Assembly (NCBI GenBank): GCA_019925105.1 | Contig: JAHGAU010000008.1 | Coordinates: 868,001 to 932,000, forward strand | Origin: Niebla homalea | Lineage: Eukaryota; Ascomycota; Lecanoromycetes; Lecanorales; Ramalinaceae | Length of the DNA: 64,000 nt | Direction: 5' to 3' | Part shown: positions 1 to 11,400 of the stretch, in pieces | How the letters are laid out: each line of letters opens with the position of its first letter | Numbering within the stretch: the first letter of the stretch is position 1 | Made by a program: the position numbers and the translations under genes | Notes under the pieces: generated by a model | The model's input: only the letters and a program-made list of their open reading frames with translations | Database searches by the model: none | Told to the model about the DNA's origin: nothing

Positions 1-251
1 CGATCTGGTTCCTTGAGAGATTTCTCCAATAGAGTAACGGAGCGATTGTGTGGTGGGCGGGCTAATGCAATGGCGAGCGTTGTCCCAAGAATACCCGCAC
101 CAACTATGACGACCTCGGATTCATGGTGATTCACCCGCCGCGAAGTATCCGCAGGAGTGGTTGTCTGCGCTGCTTGAAATGACTTAGATTGTAGCGATGG
201 CGAAGGCGTTCGCGAGGGAGATGTGAGTGGCGTGTCGTGCATGTAAGGCAT
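1..251 (-). CDS. erg1: Squalene epoxidase (squalene monooxygenase), N-terminal part only
   Basis: This is the first 83 codons of a minus-strand gene that runs off the left edge. The frame opens MPYMHDTPLTSP, continues through a Ser/Thr/Pro-rich leader, then reads VVIVGAGILGTTLAIALA (a GxGxxG FAD-binding Rossmann start) and SVTLLEKSLKEPD. This matches the N-terminus of fungal squalene epoxidases, where the FAD motif is followed by an LLER..KEPDRIVGE-type strand. The family oxidises squalene to 2,3-oxidosqualene at the ER membrane, the first oxygen-dependent step of ergosterol synthesis and the target of allylamine antifungals. The ATG at 251 is the first in frame; a second Met lies three codons on. 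Catalytic and membrane regions are outside the window. The call rests on a short but characteristic segment. Confidence 0.85.
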   Translation of the reverse strand, partial: MPYMHDTPLTSPSRTPSPSLQSKSFQAAQTTTPADTSRRVNHHESEVVIVGAGILGTTLAIALARPPHNRSVTLLEKSLKEPD

Positions 252-844
252 TGGAATAGGTCCAGAGCATTATCTTGGTATAGCAGCAGGTGTTAGGATT
301 GCCACATAGTTAATAAATGCAAGCAGCTCGACTGGGCTTTCTTGGCTTTGTACGTTCTTTTGTTCAAAAGCTTCTCGGCAGTCTAGGCCGAGGCCGAGCG
401 GCACCGAAGGGAAGGAGCCAAGGAGGCAAAAAACACCAATCTCCTTCGGGAAATCGCTATATACCTTACCTTATCTACCTCACACCCTCAATTCCAGCGT
501 TCTCTTCATGGGAGCGGGTCTAGCTTGCCTCTGCGTATGGATCGAAGGACCCAATCATACGTGCATGCTTTGGAAGAAGCAATTTGGACATTCTCCTTTG
601 TTATTGTAGCATTTTTGTTCGAAGGATGACAGGTCACTAGCGCCTCCCTAAACTCATCACTCTCATTTCATGTCACACTTTGGGTATCTCAAACGCCAAT
701 CCCAAAATGATAAGACGCCCGCTCGGCCAATGCATGCAACATGAATACAATGATGTTACACAACCCGGTCATTGGCCCCCCAATGTCTTCGGTCCCCCCT
801 TAAACCAAACCCATCAAATCATGGCAACGTTGGAGGGGTCAGCC
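252..844. other. Intergenic: erg1 upstream region
   Basis: There is no gene here. The stretch is the 3' flank of the DUF300 gene and the promoter side of erg1, both on the minus strand. A TATATA palindrome lies at 458-463, about 210 bp before the erg1 start. CCAAT pentamers occur but none can be assigned a role by eye. Confidence 0.5.
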
Positions 845-2798
845 TTAGAATTGGTTGTCTCTGACTCCATGACCACCTCCCAAACTACGTTCGTCTTCTC
901 CTCGTTCCTGATTTAACCCCCCAAACATGTCCCATTCCGCTTGGCCACTGCTCTTGCGGCCCGGCGGACCCAGTGGGATTTCGTCAGGTGGTATTGTCGT
1001 GGGCGTTACCCTCCTCGTGGCCGTAGTCGAGGTACTGGGGCTATGATAGCTCGTATCTTGGGTATCCAGGCTTGCATGTCCCAAAGTCGTCGACGCGACC
1101 CCATCCTCTGTGGGTGCAAGGTGGCCAGATGCGTCCTCATAAGGACCTTTCATACTCGTAGGCGTGTATGGATCGTAGGGAGTCGCCGTGCCGAGATCAC
1201 CTGACCCTGCGCCTAATGCAGGATTCCGAGGTGCAGCCCGAGTCATAGGCCTTGGGTAGATGGTGTCTGTTGGAGTGGAAGTTGGATTCGCTTGTGCGTT
1301 GGCGAGTAGTCTCTCATCGTCCTGTGCGTCATAGGGATCGTGAGCGCCTGTTTTCTGAAACGCCGTGACCGCATTTCGGGTCGGCTCTAGTCCTGTACCC
1401 TGTCGCGAGGTCTGGTACGAGCTATCGTTCCTGCGCTTTTGTCGTCCAACAGCCATCCACTTGAACCCCCGACCAATTGCCTTGATGACGTCCCAGGGGT
1501 TGAAGGCGTCCAACAAAGCACGCCAGCCGAACAAGCCACCTTTATACGCAGTTTTAGGATCATGCATAAACCCAGGACCAGATTCGGAGGCAACAATGGC
1601 AGAGCGCCTAATGTCGTAGACTTTCCATGGGAAGGCCCAGAGATGAAAGACGCTGAAGATTGCCATCTCGATGCAAAGAAGCATCGACGGAATCCCTATC
1701 TTGATATCTGGGGTTTGAATCGTTTTTGATGCCTTGACGGCACCCGAGGAGGTGAGGAAGGAAATCAGGAGCTACAGATGCTGCGTCAGTAAAGGGAGCA
1801 GAAAGTGTGGCAGAGAGGCTTACCGTTTGCCAAAAAGAGAGGAAAATGACGAGCTTGATGGCCGCGACCTTCAACAGCGGCTGATGCTGCGCGATATCCT
1901 CCTTCAATTGAAGATAAAATTGAATCAGACAGTACATGGCGACGCTGACGCAGCCTCCCTCAATCACCATAACCTAGCTTGACATCAATAAAGCGTTCAC
2001 CTGGACAAGCGCTCGCGCATGACGTACCCAGATATGTGCGAATGCTGGACTCAGAGACTCGAGGCAATATATCCCGGCGGCTTGCGTTATCACAGCAACG
2101 CAGGTCATGAAGACCCTGATGAAGCAGTATTGAAAGACACCGAACCAGATCACCTAGAGCGTGTGAGCATTGGGTTTTACCGATACCGGGCTGTACTGAC
2201 ATTGAACCAAGTGAGCCCACTCCTAGGAATTCGCCAGATGCCCCCATGCTGACCTCCACAGCATTTCTGGAACCAGTTGATTGGTAGTACCCAATTCCTG
2301 GGCACAATGCCGCGGAAGTAATCCTTTTGACTGTGTAGGTCGGGCGCGATGTAGTGGCATAGGAGGGAGAAGAAGCTGGCAATGGCGAAGGCTTCGTAGC
2401 AATCCCGGATAACTTCGAAGTAGACGGCATGCCGGTAAAATAAGTAGGACAGGAATGAAACGCAGGCGTATATGGGGACCATGAACAGGACTCGGATAAT
2501 GCTATACAAGGTAAGCTCCCTCGCACTGTATGGTCACAAGCCAAAGGATCGGACGTACTGTTTTTGCTCCCACGGCTTGAGGTAGTGCGTACAATGCCGC
2601 CATATCAGATAGTACGACATTAAAGTCGCAATCAGTCCAAAGAGCGCCGACAGGATCAGACCGAAGTGGTGGAATTCCATGCCCTTCCACAGCTTCGCTT
2701 CCTCGACTGGATTCATGTAAGGACGGAGTCACACAATGGTTCGAGGAGGACTCACTCGTCTCATGCTCCTCCGTGCTATTGCACTTGGGCCAACCCAT
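845..2798 (-). CDS. DUF300/TMEM184 (organic solute transporter alpha-like) membrane protein
   Basis: A seven-helix-type membrane protein of the TMEM184/Ost-alpha family, thought to be a transporter or trafficking protein at internal or plasma membranes; the substrate in fungi is unknown. The spliced protein starts MGWPKCNSTEEHETIEEA. Its family signatures include YLIWRHCTHYLKPWEQK, IIRVLFMVPIYACVSFLSYL, a YEAFAIASFF segment, NWFQKC and GLTWFNVIWFGVFQYC. Six exons are read: the first is 2756-2798, with introns near 2702-2755, 2514-2566, 2213-2256, 1979-2030 and 1769-1823. The last exon carries two more helices and then a roughly 200-residue polar tail rich in Ser, Thr, Pro and Gly, longer than the conserved core needs and probably disordered and cytosolic. 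Intron boundaries other than the first are approximate. Confidence 0.85.
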
Positions 2799-3477
2799 CT
2801 TGACTAATGTTGTCAGTCCTCCTCATGCAAAGCTTCGTATGTCCCGGTATAATACAGCCCAAGAGTGACAACTTCTCCTTGTGCGCTCAGCGATCAAGGC
2901 GTGGTGGGTCGTTGTATTTCAAGTTGTACCCAGGTGTATTGGGCTGATGTTGAAGGGGCTCACGACCTTTTTCTATTCATGGAACATCGGGTACGATACG
3001 CTTGCCTCTTTGCGCGCAGGATTGCGCAGTGCCTCAGTAATGGCAACGGAGAGCGAGGGCTGAAGGTCTCCGTAGCAATGGACCTCTTGCGATGCGCCGA
3101 GCTGCGGGATTGCTATCGCATTGTCGCACAAGGCCTATTCTGAAAGGATATACAAAGATAATTCTGGTTAGTGAGTGCGTGTATCAAAGACAGATATGAG
3201 GACCCTGGGAGTTTCATTGTTCAGCGTCTACTCGAATATCCAGCTCACCGCCAATGATTTGCTAGCGCCGATATTTTAATCTATCTCAGCCGCGCCAACG
3301 GCTGAGGCGGTGCTGCCCTACGTCGTATAACAGTACGAGGCGTATTCAGGGGGTTGACGCTGCAATAGATCTCATGATATGAAGCCTTAAAGCTGATTAA
3401 TCCTAGGTTAGAATTTATTGGGCTTTGACATTATCTACATTGACCCATAGTCTAGGTGCAAGCCAGAGAGAGGTGTA
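2799..3477. other. Intergenic: upstream of the DUF300 gene
   Basis: No supported gene. The ORFs here have no recognisable composition or family motif. The region is the 5' flank of the DUF300 gene and the 3' flank of the Ser/Thr-rich gene, both minus. Confidence 0.4.
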
Positions 3478-5400
3478 TTACAGTAAAGCGATCAAGGTCG
3501 AGCATTGGTTGACCGACGCAGTGGTAGAATATGTAGTGCTCGTTACAGTGTCTGTCATTGTAGTTAGTGGTAGAGTTGTCGTCGCAGGCGCACCTCCACC
3601 GCCGGTTGGCCCAGCATCCCCTCCACTGAGAGTAAAGTCAGGCCCGTTGAAACGGGCGTCTCGCTTCTGTAGGGAAGACGTAGGCGCGCAAGACTGAGGT
3701 GCTGTAGGGCAGATGGTGGTGTATGAGGTGACCCAGTTCGTGATCACTGAAGCGGCTGGCTGAGCGTTTGCGCCTGTTGACCCTTGCGCACCAGCCTGCG
3801 TTGCAGGACAAATAACCACGTAGTCAGTCGTTACTGTAGTGACTGTTTTGGTCACAACCGAAGGCGTCAAGGAGCTCGAATAAATTATACTGGGGCCTTG
3901 TGTGGCGATGGGACTCGAGGCTGGTACATATGTAGTCATCACGGTCGAGATCGTGGTTGTCCCAATGATTGTCGATGTGGAAGTGGTGGAAATGCTTGAA
4001 TCTGTGATTGTCCGCACGTTTGAGGGGCCTGTGGACGTGCCTGTAATACTTGCTGGAACAGAGCCACTGCCACCTGAGGCTGAAGGCTTTGAGCCAGTGC
4101 CTGCACTTGATGGAGATCCGCTCGTCACTCCCGATGATGCTAAGATTGAGCTGCCGGACATTGATGCGCCTGTGGGGAAGGGAGCATTCCCAGATGAGCT
4201 GTCAGAGATTGATGCGCCGGTGGGGAAGGGCGCATGTCCAGATGAGCTGCCAGAGATTGATGCGCCGGTGGGGAAGGGAGAGCTTCCAGATGACCCCCGT
4301 CCAGAGCCAGTCGAGACGCCAGATGGCTTCTGTGAGGGTAAGCCGATACCAGATGATACTCCTCCGGACCCTGTCGAGTTCGCAGAGATTGTCTGTGAAG
4401 CCACACCAGTACCAGACGACACACGTCCAGATACAGTTGAAAACCCAGAGGGTTTTTGGGAAGGCATGCCAGTCCCTGACGAAGCGTAAGTCTTGCTCGT
4501 TGTTGGATAGATTGGTGTTCCGGTCGCTGCAGTGCCAGATGATGCTGCCCCGGAGCCGGTCGAGAATCCCGATGGTTTCTGGGAAGGCATGCCAGTTCCT
4601 GACGAAGCATAGGTCTTGCTCCCGGTTGGATAAATTGGTGTTCCTGTCCCGCTGCCGTATGGCATCGTCGAGTTGCTCCCTGCGATGGAGGTACCCTTGG
4701 AGGCAGAAACGGAGCCAGAGGGTGCAAAAGTTCGCGATGCGGTAGGATGCGGCATTGTGCCGTTCGAGGAGGGTCGCGGGATGCCAGAACTGAACCCAGT
4801 GCCGGAAGTGGAGCGTGATGGGATCATGCTAGGGGTTACGGATGCCGCTGTGCACTCTCCCGGAACGGTGGTCGTGGTGGCAGAAAGCGTCGTAAAGACA
4901 GTGTCAGTGACGGTGCTCGTACTTTCGTAGACCGTCTTGGTCGTTCCATCTCCCCCATCTCCTGCGACTGTTGTAACTGAAAAGGCGTATGCGCCTGATA
5001 TGTAGCCTTGTGAGATAGGCGTGCCAGATGTAAAGGCAACTGAGACCGTGCCCGGGTTAATTGCATTGTTGACAAGGCCAGGACAGAGAACGGAGGATGT
5101 GCTGACGCCGGCGGGGAATGGATCACAGGTGAAGGTAGCTGCGTCGCCGCCAACTGTAGCTGGAGGCACTGTGATCAAAGGAGTGATTGGTCCAGTTGCA
5201 TCTACAGCCAGAGAAGGTCAACCAGGGCCCCAGCAATTCGCAGGGAGACTTATCGTACCTGCAAAAGTGATGGTCGCCTCGACACCGAACGCATTAGTGT
5301 CTGAAGGGGCAAAGGCGTAAGATGTATCGAAGGCATAAGTGTTCGCAGAGGTTGAGGCACCCTCCAGAGCTGGCGAATTGAACGAAATAATTTGACCCAT
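3478..5400 (-). CDS. Ser/Thr-rich repeat protein, cell-wall or adhesin-like
   Basis: Two exons (5259-5400 and 3478-5201) with a 57-nt intron (donor GTACGA) give about 620 residues. The N-terminal 150 residues look folded. The rest is dominated by Ser, Thr, Gly and Pro. Three 16-residue tandem copies of FPTGASISGSSSGHAP type have a 48-bp DNA period. Longer 41-residue units contain SKTYASSGTGMPSQKPSGF (123-bp period). The C-terminal part has TTDYVVICP and TSYTTICP segments, of the kind seen in O-glycosylated fungal wall proteins. Against secretion, no signal peptide is visible after the ATG at 5400, and the C-terminus (CSTLIALL) is only a weak GPI-type tail. Either an upstream signal-peptide exon was missed or export is unconventional. 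I do not recognise a specific family; the class is inferred from composition. Confidence 0.6.
4158..4305. repeat. 48-bp tandem repeat, three copies
   Basis: ATTGATGCGCC..GTGGGGAAGGG recurs at about 4160, 4208 and 4256 with exact 48-bp spacing. Read on the minus strand it encodes the 16-residue FPTGASIS.SSSG.AP unit of the Ser/Thr-rich protein. Differences between copies are mostly single bases, so copy number may vary between strains. Confidence 0.8.
4439..4685. repeat. 123-bp tandem repeat, two near-identical copies
   Basis: AAGGCATGCCAGT.CCTGACGAAGC occurs at 4461 and again at 4584, 123 bp apart, with flanking sequence also conserved. It encodes the 41-residue unit around KTYASSGTGMPSQKPSGF. 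Decayed relatives of the same unit extend left to about 4311. Confidence 0.8.
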
Positions 5401-6586
5401 TGTAAGTAAATTAGGGATTATATATTATGCTGTTGGCAGCTGTTGAAAGAAATTAAAAATCTTATGGTTATAATGTCATTAAGAGCGTCCACACAGCGAC
5501 GACAGCGACAGTACTGAGGCCAAAGGCACTCGAAGGGATTCGCAGAGAGAAAGAAAGAAAGCAAACAAAGACGACGTGTAGAGAGCGATACGAGGATTGA
5601 AGAAAGAGGAAGGTCTGGAGGACAGAAGACACAGAGGGTCCCTTGGACCCTGCTGGTGCTGGAGCCCATCCACGGACAATCTAGCGAAGTAGTCGGTGAA
5701 CGGGAGCAGGAATTGCGTGAGCTTCGAGGCCTATTGAGGACAAGCGAAGATTGACAACAGGCATGTTGGAATATGGAATTGTAGATGTCCAATCAGATTC
5801 CCCTTGAGCAGCCCTTCAGCAGTACATTAGCCGGGCAGGCCTCCTGAATTTCCAGGAACAAAACAAATCGTCGATGCTTGTGCTGATGCGAATGGCCAAA
5901 AAGGGGCAAATACGGAAAGAGCGGAAGCGAAGGAAATTAATTTCCAGAAGATCAAGCCCTAAAAACGTGATAGATCCAGGACCAGGATGATGGATCAAGC
6001 CATCAAGGAACTAAGCCGTCAATTCGCGAATTTCGCGTGGGCTTTAGCGCGGTCCTAAAAGCCGGCAATTTTGTAGCGAGAGCTATTTATACCACGATGC
6101 AGCCTCCTCTACCGAAGTCCGAAGTGCATCCGACTGCGACTCGAGGCGGGAGCGATGAGATCATCCAGTCTAGGAGATCCTTCACTTGGTATAAGTGCTG
6201 TTTCATAAGAGCTCTTCATGACTCTGCTTGGTTGCTTCGGAGCAAGCTCCGATCAAGTGGCCAATCAAAAATCTCGCGCAAGATGCAAAAATGAGTATAG
6301 TAAGCTCGGTGAAGCCTTGTCAGTCAAGCTTAGCAATAAGTTTTCGATTTGAAACCAGGCCCGGAATCGCTCTGCAGTACAAGATGAGATGCCGTATAAG
6401 AAAAAGAGGTTCGAGAGTTCCCCACGTCATTATTCCACCTTTACAGAAAATGCATATTTCATTTACTTTCGGTGGCGCTTCCTCCCACCTGCCACTGCCA
6501 CTGCGTGCTGCAGGCGTTGCGTGCCTGTGATCGCAATGTACGGCATCAATAGATGGATGCTTTCCAAGGGCACCGGAAGCCCAACC
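5401..6586. other. Intergenic: divergent promoter region
   Basis: This separates the minus-strand Ser/Thr-rich gene from the plus-strand actin-like gene. A purine-rich tract (GAGAGAAAGAAAGAAAG) sits at about 5545-5562. An AT-rich TTATATATTAT lies just upstream of the 5400 start. A TATTTATA element is near 6083. The frame of the actin-like gene stays open upstream of its chosen start, but that part does not resemble actin and is treated as leader. Confidence 0.4.
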
Positions 6587-7822
6587 ATGACAGGTGAGAA
6601 GAGAGCCGTTGTCATCGACAATGGCCCGAGAAGAATCAATGCTGGCTTCGCCGGACACCACGTGCTGTCGGCCACCATCCCGGCCGTCATTGGCGCTCCC
6701 AAGTACGAGGGCATCTTGTTCATGAGCAATGGCGACGATGACTATGCCTACGGCCATGAAGCGCTGGCCAGTTACAGGACTCACACGCTGCACCATTGCC
6801 TCGGCGGGAAAGGGCAAAAGGCAAATTGGCAATACGTGGAGAAGTTATGGAACCACATCTTCTCCCACCACCTTCGGGTATCGCCGACCAAGCAACCACT
6901 GCTCCTCACCTTCTCGTCATCCTTTTCCATCGCAGACGCTGCGCACATTGCTCGGATCGTGTTCGAGAGGCTACAGGCCCCAGCTCTGTACATTGGGCTG
7001 CGGTGTATCCTCACATTGAGATCCATGAGCTTGGATACCGGCCTGGTGCTCGAGATCGGCAGGGACAGCTCAACGGCCACCTGTGTGTCTTCTGGTCTCA
7101 TCGTGGAGTCCTCCATCGAGCACAGCCGAAACTCGTACGAGACCATCCTGGAGAATTGCAAGCAGGTGGCGGATGGAAATGAGCGGAGAGCGCTCATGGA
7201 AGACTTTGAGAGCCTTCAAGACGACACTGTGCCCCGGCATGGCTTCATTGCAACAGACTACCGAGTTGAACTGGGAAAGCTGAGGTGGCCGAGAGACGCT
7301 CTCTATACGCAAGTAGATGGAGTTTCCAGCTGGCCGAATGGCAATAGCCACGCCAAAGGTGAATTGGACACTCGGTCATTTTCCAAGGCCTGCTTTGAAG
7401 CACCCGAGGTCCTGTTTCAGCCAAGGATGTTCGATTTCCTGCTCGAGAGTCTCCAGGAGCTCGCGGTGAGATCAATAAGGCGGTGTAGGTCTGAAGACCA
7501 GCCCACGCTGTACGACAATATCCACTTAGTAGGTAAGCCGTGCTTGCTGTGTAATTGCCTTGCTGAAGCAGTCTGTCAGATAGGAGAAACCTGCCGGATC
7601 CCAGGCATAGGGCCTCGACTGCAGAAGGAAATCAAGGGGCTGGTCCCGGCCGAAATGAGAGTCGACGTGATTAAACCCCAAGATCCGGAATCAGCATCTT
7701 GGATGGGTGGCTCTCAGCTCGCCGCGGATGTCGATGCTTTCGAGAAGATGTGCGTGAGTCGAGAGGAATATGAGACCTATGGGTTGGATGCTATACGCAC
7801 ACGATTTCATTATAGAGCATGA
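6587..7822 (+). CDS. Highly divergent actin-like protein
   Basis: The fold is actin: AVVIDNGPRRINAGFAG aligns with the phosphate-1 loop region, then TIPAVIGAPKYEG, a YGHEAL segment, QPLLLTFSSSFSIAD, DTGLVLEIGRDSS (phosphate-2 region) and the C-terminal PGIGPRLQKEI, ASWMGGSQLAA and SREEYETYG. The spliced protein is about 394 residues against 375 for actin. The ATG at 6587 (MTGEKRAVVIDNG) fits the actin N-terminus; in-frame ATGs upstream would add sequence unlike actin. One intron, 7533-7583 (51 nt), is required to restore the LVGETCRIPGIG alignment. It is stop-free and a multiple of three, so a retained form would also be readable. Conserved nucleotide-contact positions are altered (DSGDG replaced by EIGRD; two extra residues after DNG), so ATP binding or polymerisation is doubtful. 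It does not match Arp1-10 as I know them. Confidence 0.75.
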   Translation: MTGEKRAVVIDNGPRRINAGFAGHHVLSATIPAVIGAPKYEGILFMSNGDDDYAYGHEALASYRTHTLHHCLGGKGQKANWQYVEKLWNHIFSHHLRVSPTKQPLLLTFSSSFSIADAAHIARIVFERLQAPALYIGLRCILTLRSMSLDTGLVLEIGRDSSTATCVSSGLIVESSIEHSRNSYETILENCKQVADGNERRALMEDFESLQDDTVPRHGFIATDYRVELGKLRWPRDALYTQVDGVSSWPNGNSHAKGELDTRSFSKACFEAPEVLFQPRMFDFLLESLQELAVRSIRRCRSEDQPTLYDNIHLVGKPCLLCNCLAEAVCQIGETCRIPGIGPRLQKEIKGLVPAEMRVDVIKPQDPESASWMGGSQLAADVDAFEKMCVSREEYETYGLDAIRTRFHYRA

Positions 7823-8476
7823 GAGCGCCAGCGACCGGGAGTCATGTGTGGAGCGAGCATGGTGGTGTTGGCGACACATAGTTCGAGCATGGCGCAGGGA
7901 GATGACAGTATTGCAATTGGACATCACTCACAAGATTCATCGTAATCATTCCTTGTAACACAGTACGAGGGTCAACTTCTAGCTGGCACACGTAGATTCT
8001 GAATGTCGGCAATACTCAACTTATTCACCTTTATGTACCACTGATTTCCTAACCTTTGCGAGTCGAGGTGGCCCACCATTCTCTAAAAGCGATGACAAAG
8101 CGGTTGTAGCTCTCAGTACGTTGCCATTTGTTGCCATTCGACTTGGCAAATCAATGCTTGACTTCGTACCTATCATACATATTTACAACGAAGAATGGTG
8201 GAATGTGAGTATACCGAGGGATCGCTGGATCGCTGGACGTCGGTGACTAAGGCTCCTTCTATCATTTCCAAAATGCCGGCCTTGAATGCCTGATAACACC
8301 GGACGCCATATGCTTTGCCTCCTTGGAACTTCAGCTTTGAAGGCGTCATGAAAGCAACCAAGGAACAACTGGGTCTACTCTTGCCGACTAAGGCGCCCTC
8401 GCGGTATTGGTGACAAGCACATAGATATCTTCCTCGAACATTTCCGGAAACGGGAATAGTCTTAGAAATGATAAGG
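7823..8476. other. Intergenic between convergent genes
   Basis: 3' flanks of the actin-like gene (plus) and rom2 (minus). I see no further gene or structured element. Confidence 0.4.
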
Positions 8477-11400
8477 TTAAGACTGAGGTTTGCTCCAGAA
8501 GTCCAAACTTGCCACCACGTCCTCCCCACCATCATCCTCATAGGCGTACAAAATCTGCTCGTCGCCGTTCGTCAGCCAATTTGCATCAAAGTGATTTTAG
8601 AAAGAACGGGTGGGAAGGCGGATCGCTCACCTCTCTCGTACTGGAATGCAACATTCTGATATTCTTCGCCGTTATGATATGTACCAGCGCGCTTGTCTCC
8701 AAATGCCGAATTTCAATGAAGCCTGGTTCGAACGCTAAGAGATAAGGGTGACTGAGGGCGAAGCAGTTCGGTTTGCCCTCCCAATCAATCTTCCAGTCAG
8801 GTCTTGCACGCCATCCATTTCTGTTGACGAAGAAGGAAAATTCGTTGTAGTGAAGTAGGAACTCTCCGTTCAGCCGTTCTATGGAGATGGGAACAACATC
8901 TTTGCGGGTGACAAAATCCAGGGATGTGTCAGCGTGATCGAGAAGAGGCTGTGTCTCAAGCGTTTCCAGTGAGACGACCTCGAAACCACGGGAACAAGCA
9001 ACGCAAAGCTTGCTACGAAGAAAGTCGATCGATGACGATTCTGCAGGTACATAGAATTCCTAGATCAAGTTATCAGTCTCCTATCTCTTCCATTGTAGCC
9101 ATCTAGCACCATGTCAGGTGTCGACTTACCTTGAACGGCTTCAATGCGTCTTGGTTGCCCTGGAACATCCGTCCAATGGCAGGCTTCTTCTTGTTCTTCG
9201 ATATCGTGTCTGAAGGTTCGTACACCTTGATTGTGGTTGAGATACCTGACATCTTCGCGGAGCAGACCAGATGTCGACCCATACAGACGCCAGCTTTAAA
9301 GAAATTTGCATGATTCTGAATCTTCTTAGGTCTCTTCATCATTGGCGATGTATTGTCATTTGCGTCCAAAACTTCGAGTGGGTAAGACAGGAGACTTTTT
9401 GTAGCCATGACAAGAAGCAATTGATACTCCTCAAGCACGTCCATCTGCGTCACCGCTCCGGCATCGAGGACTCTCTTTGGTTTGGCTCCTGCAGACTTTG
9501 GCTTTCGGTCCATGACATAGACTCCTGTATCAGTCCCAAACACTAGTTTACGACCGCCATCTGAACCGTGTCAGAAACCATATAAAACGTATGCAGGATC
9601 AGCAGACTTACCAATAGGCACCAGACAATTGACCTTGTGTGCGCTGGTAAAGAAGTCATCGCAAAGGACGGTCTTCGTGTAGAAGTTGCCGCGCTCTCGG
9701 AGTTTTGTTTGCTGCGCTTCAACCGACTCCATCCATTTTCTTCTAGAGACATGGGAAATTGCAAATAGTGTAAGATCGAAACCACCTCGACCGATGTGGC
9801 GGAAAGTGATGGGAAACCCTTCTTTGGCGCCGCCTGCGGCCTTTGGTCCATTCGGGGTTGCTTTGACACCAGGGATCAAGCTCGAAGAAGGTCTCTTCGC
9901 AATGCCGAGTCGAGGTATGACTTCTTCCATTTGGGTGATCAGAAGGAGCTCGAGAGGTATCGGCTTTTTGTAGACACGGAGCTCGTCTTGCCTATTGCTG
10001 ACCTTCTGACGCGCAAACAGCAGGGCATGGTTGAAGAGATACACCATGATCTCGCTTGAATCCGTTGGGCTTTTCTTAAGCGGGCCTCGAAATACAAGCT
10101 CTCGGTTTTCCTCGAGCAGCTTCAAGTCACTCTTTTGCCCTGGTCCCCAGATGAGCTGCTGCTGTAGCATCCGCAAGTTGAATTGATTCTCGGCCTTGCC
10201 AGATTCTGCATTGACCTTGGAGAGGAACTCTTTGATCATCATGACCGCACGGGGTATGTCTTTGGTGTCCGGATTGTCTTCTGTAGTGTTCTTCAAGATT
10301 CCCTCAAGGAGCAAAGGATATCGGGCAAGTCGCGTTGTCGGCTTCGTCAGATATCCATTGAGTTCGAGCTTTCGGGATTCTTTCAAACGCTCAGTCTCGT
10401 CAACGAACCTCTGAAAGACTGGATTCGAAGCGCGCTCTCTCTCAAATTCATACTTCCCCCACAATTGATTCGCACCGTACTTGATGAACGGCTCAAAGCG
10501 TGGGACGAATTCGAGGAAAACATCCCCAACATTCCGTACGACTGGGTTTTCCTGCTGTCTTCGAGTCAAAGCCTCCGCCATCCTCGAGTTGACCGCATGG
10601 ACCTCCATACAGTTGGAGAATACTGTTCGCACAAATCGTTCTCGATGCCGTTCGGAAATTGGCGACGGGTTGGAAGGATTTGTGGAGCGTAGCGGCCTCA
10701 TCCAGAAGTCTCTCAGATACTCCAAGTCCTTGACGAAATCGCGCTCCGTGTACATAATCTCAGATATGATCTCTTGTCGTTTCTTCTCCTTCTCTGGTAC
10801 ACTGTCCGCAACCTCCTGCGATACTGTGTTGATCCAGAGCTTTTGCTCATCCGTCTCGTCAGCGTGTAGACTGGCAGATGATTGTTGGCGCTTGAGTCCT
10901 GGTTGTGGTTTTAGATTCAACCTTGCCTGCTGCTCCAATCGCCTCGGGCAAGCGATAGAATAGCAGAGTTTATCCTTGGTACAGGTCGGAGAATAGCATT
11001 CTGTCAACAATGTGAAAACGCCATTCACATGCGTTGAAGTGTCCTCCATCAATTGCTCTCGAAATTGATACACCTCCGTTGAGGAGTCTCGCAGCCGGTG
11101 GTCATACGTAACGTCATGAAAGAACTTTTGCGCATCCAACGATCTTCCCAAAAGCAACGCCAAATTACGATCGGTCGTCTTGATGATGTACGAAACCAGA
11201 TCGACCGCCTCCGCGCCAGTGAATGCAAATTTGTAAGACAGGTCATTCTTATCCCGATCGCCGGCGGATATTCTTTCCCGAAAGACATCTGCAACTCGTG
11301 ATAATAATGCTGGATAAACAAGAGGCGCCCTGCTTTGAGCCGAGATCATAGCACTGTTCATCGACGTGGTGCCTCCTTGGACGGAAGGTCTATGCATTAA

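Noticed and set aside
4140..4727. A second minus-strand ORF of 195 codons in another frame of the same repeats
   Set aside because: A shadow of the repeats in a shifted frame, rich in His, Pro, Arg and Gln; no independent evidence.
3902..4745. Plus-strand ORFs of 195 and 231 codons opposite the Ser/Thr-rich gene
   Set aside because: They arise because the repeat units are stop-free on both strands. Their translations are simple repeats with no start context, and the minus strand carries the coherent gene.
6389..6586. N-terminal extension of the actin-like protein from the earlier ATG at 6389
   Set aside because: The 66 extra residues do not resemble any actin extension, and the internal ATG fits the family N-terminus.
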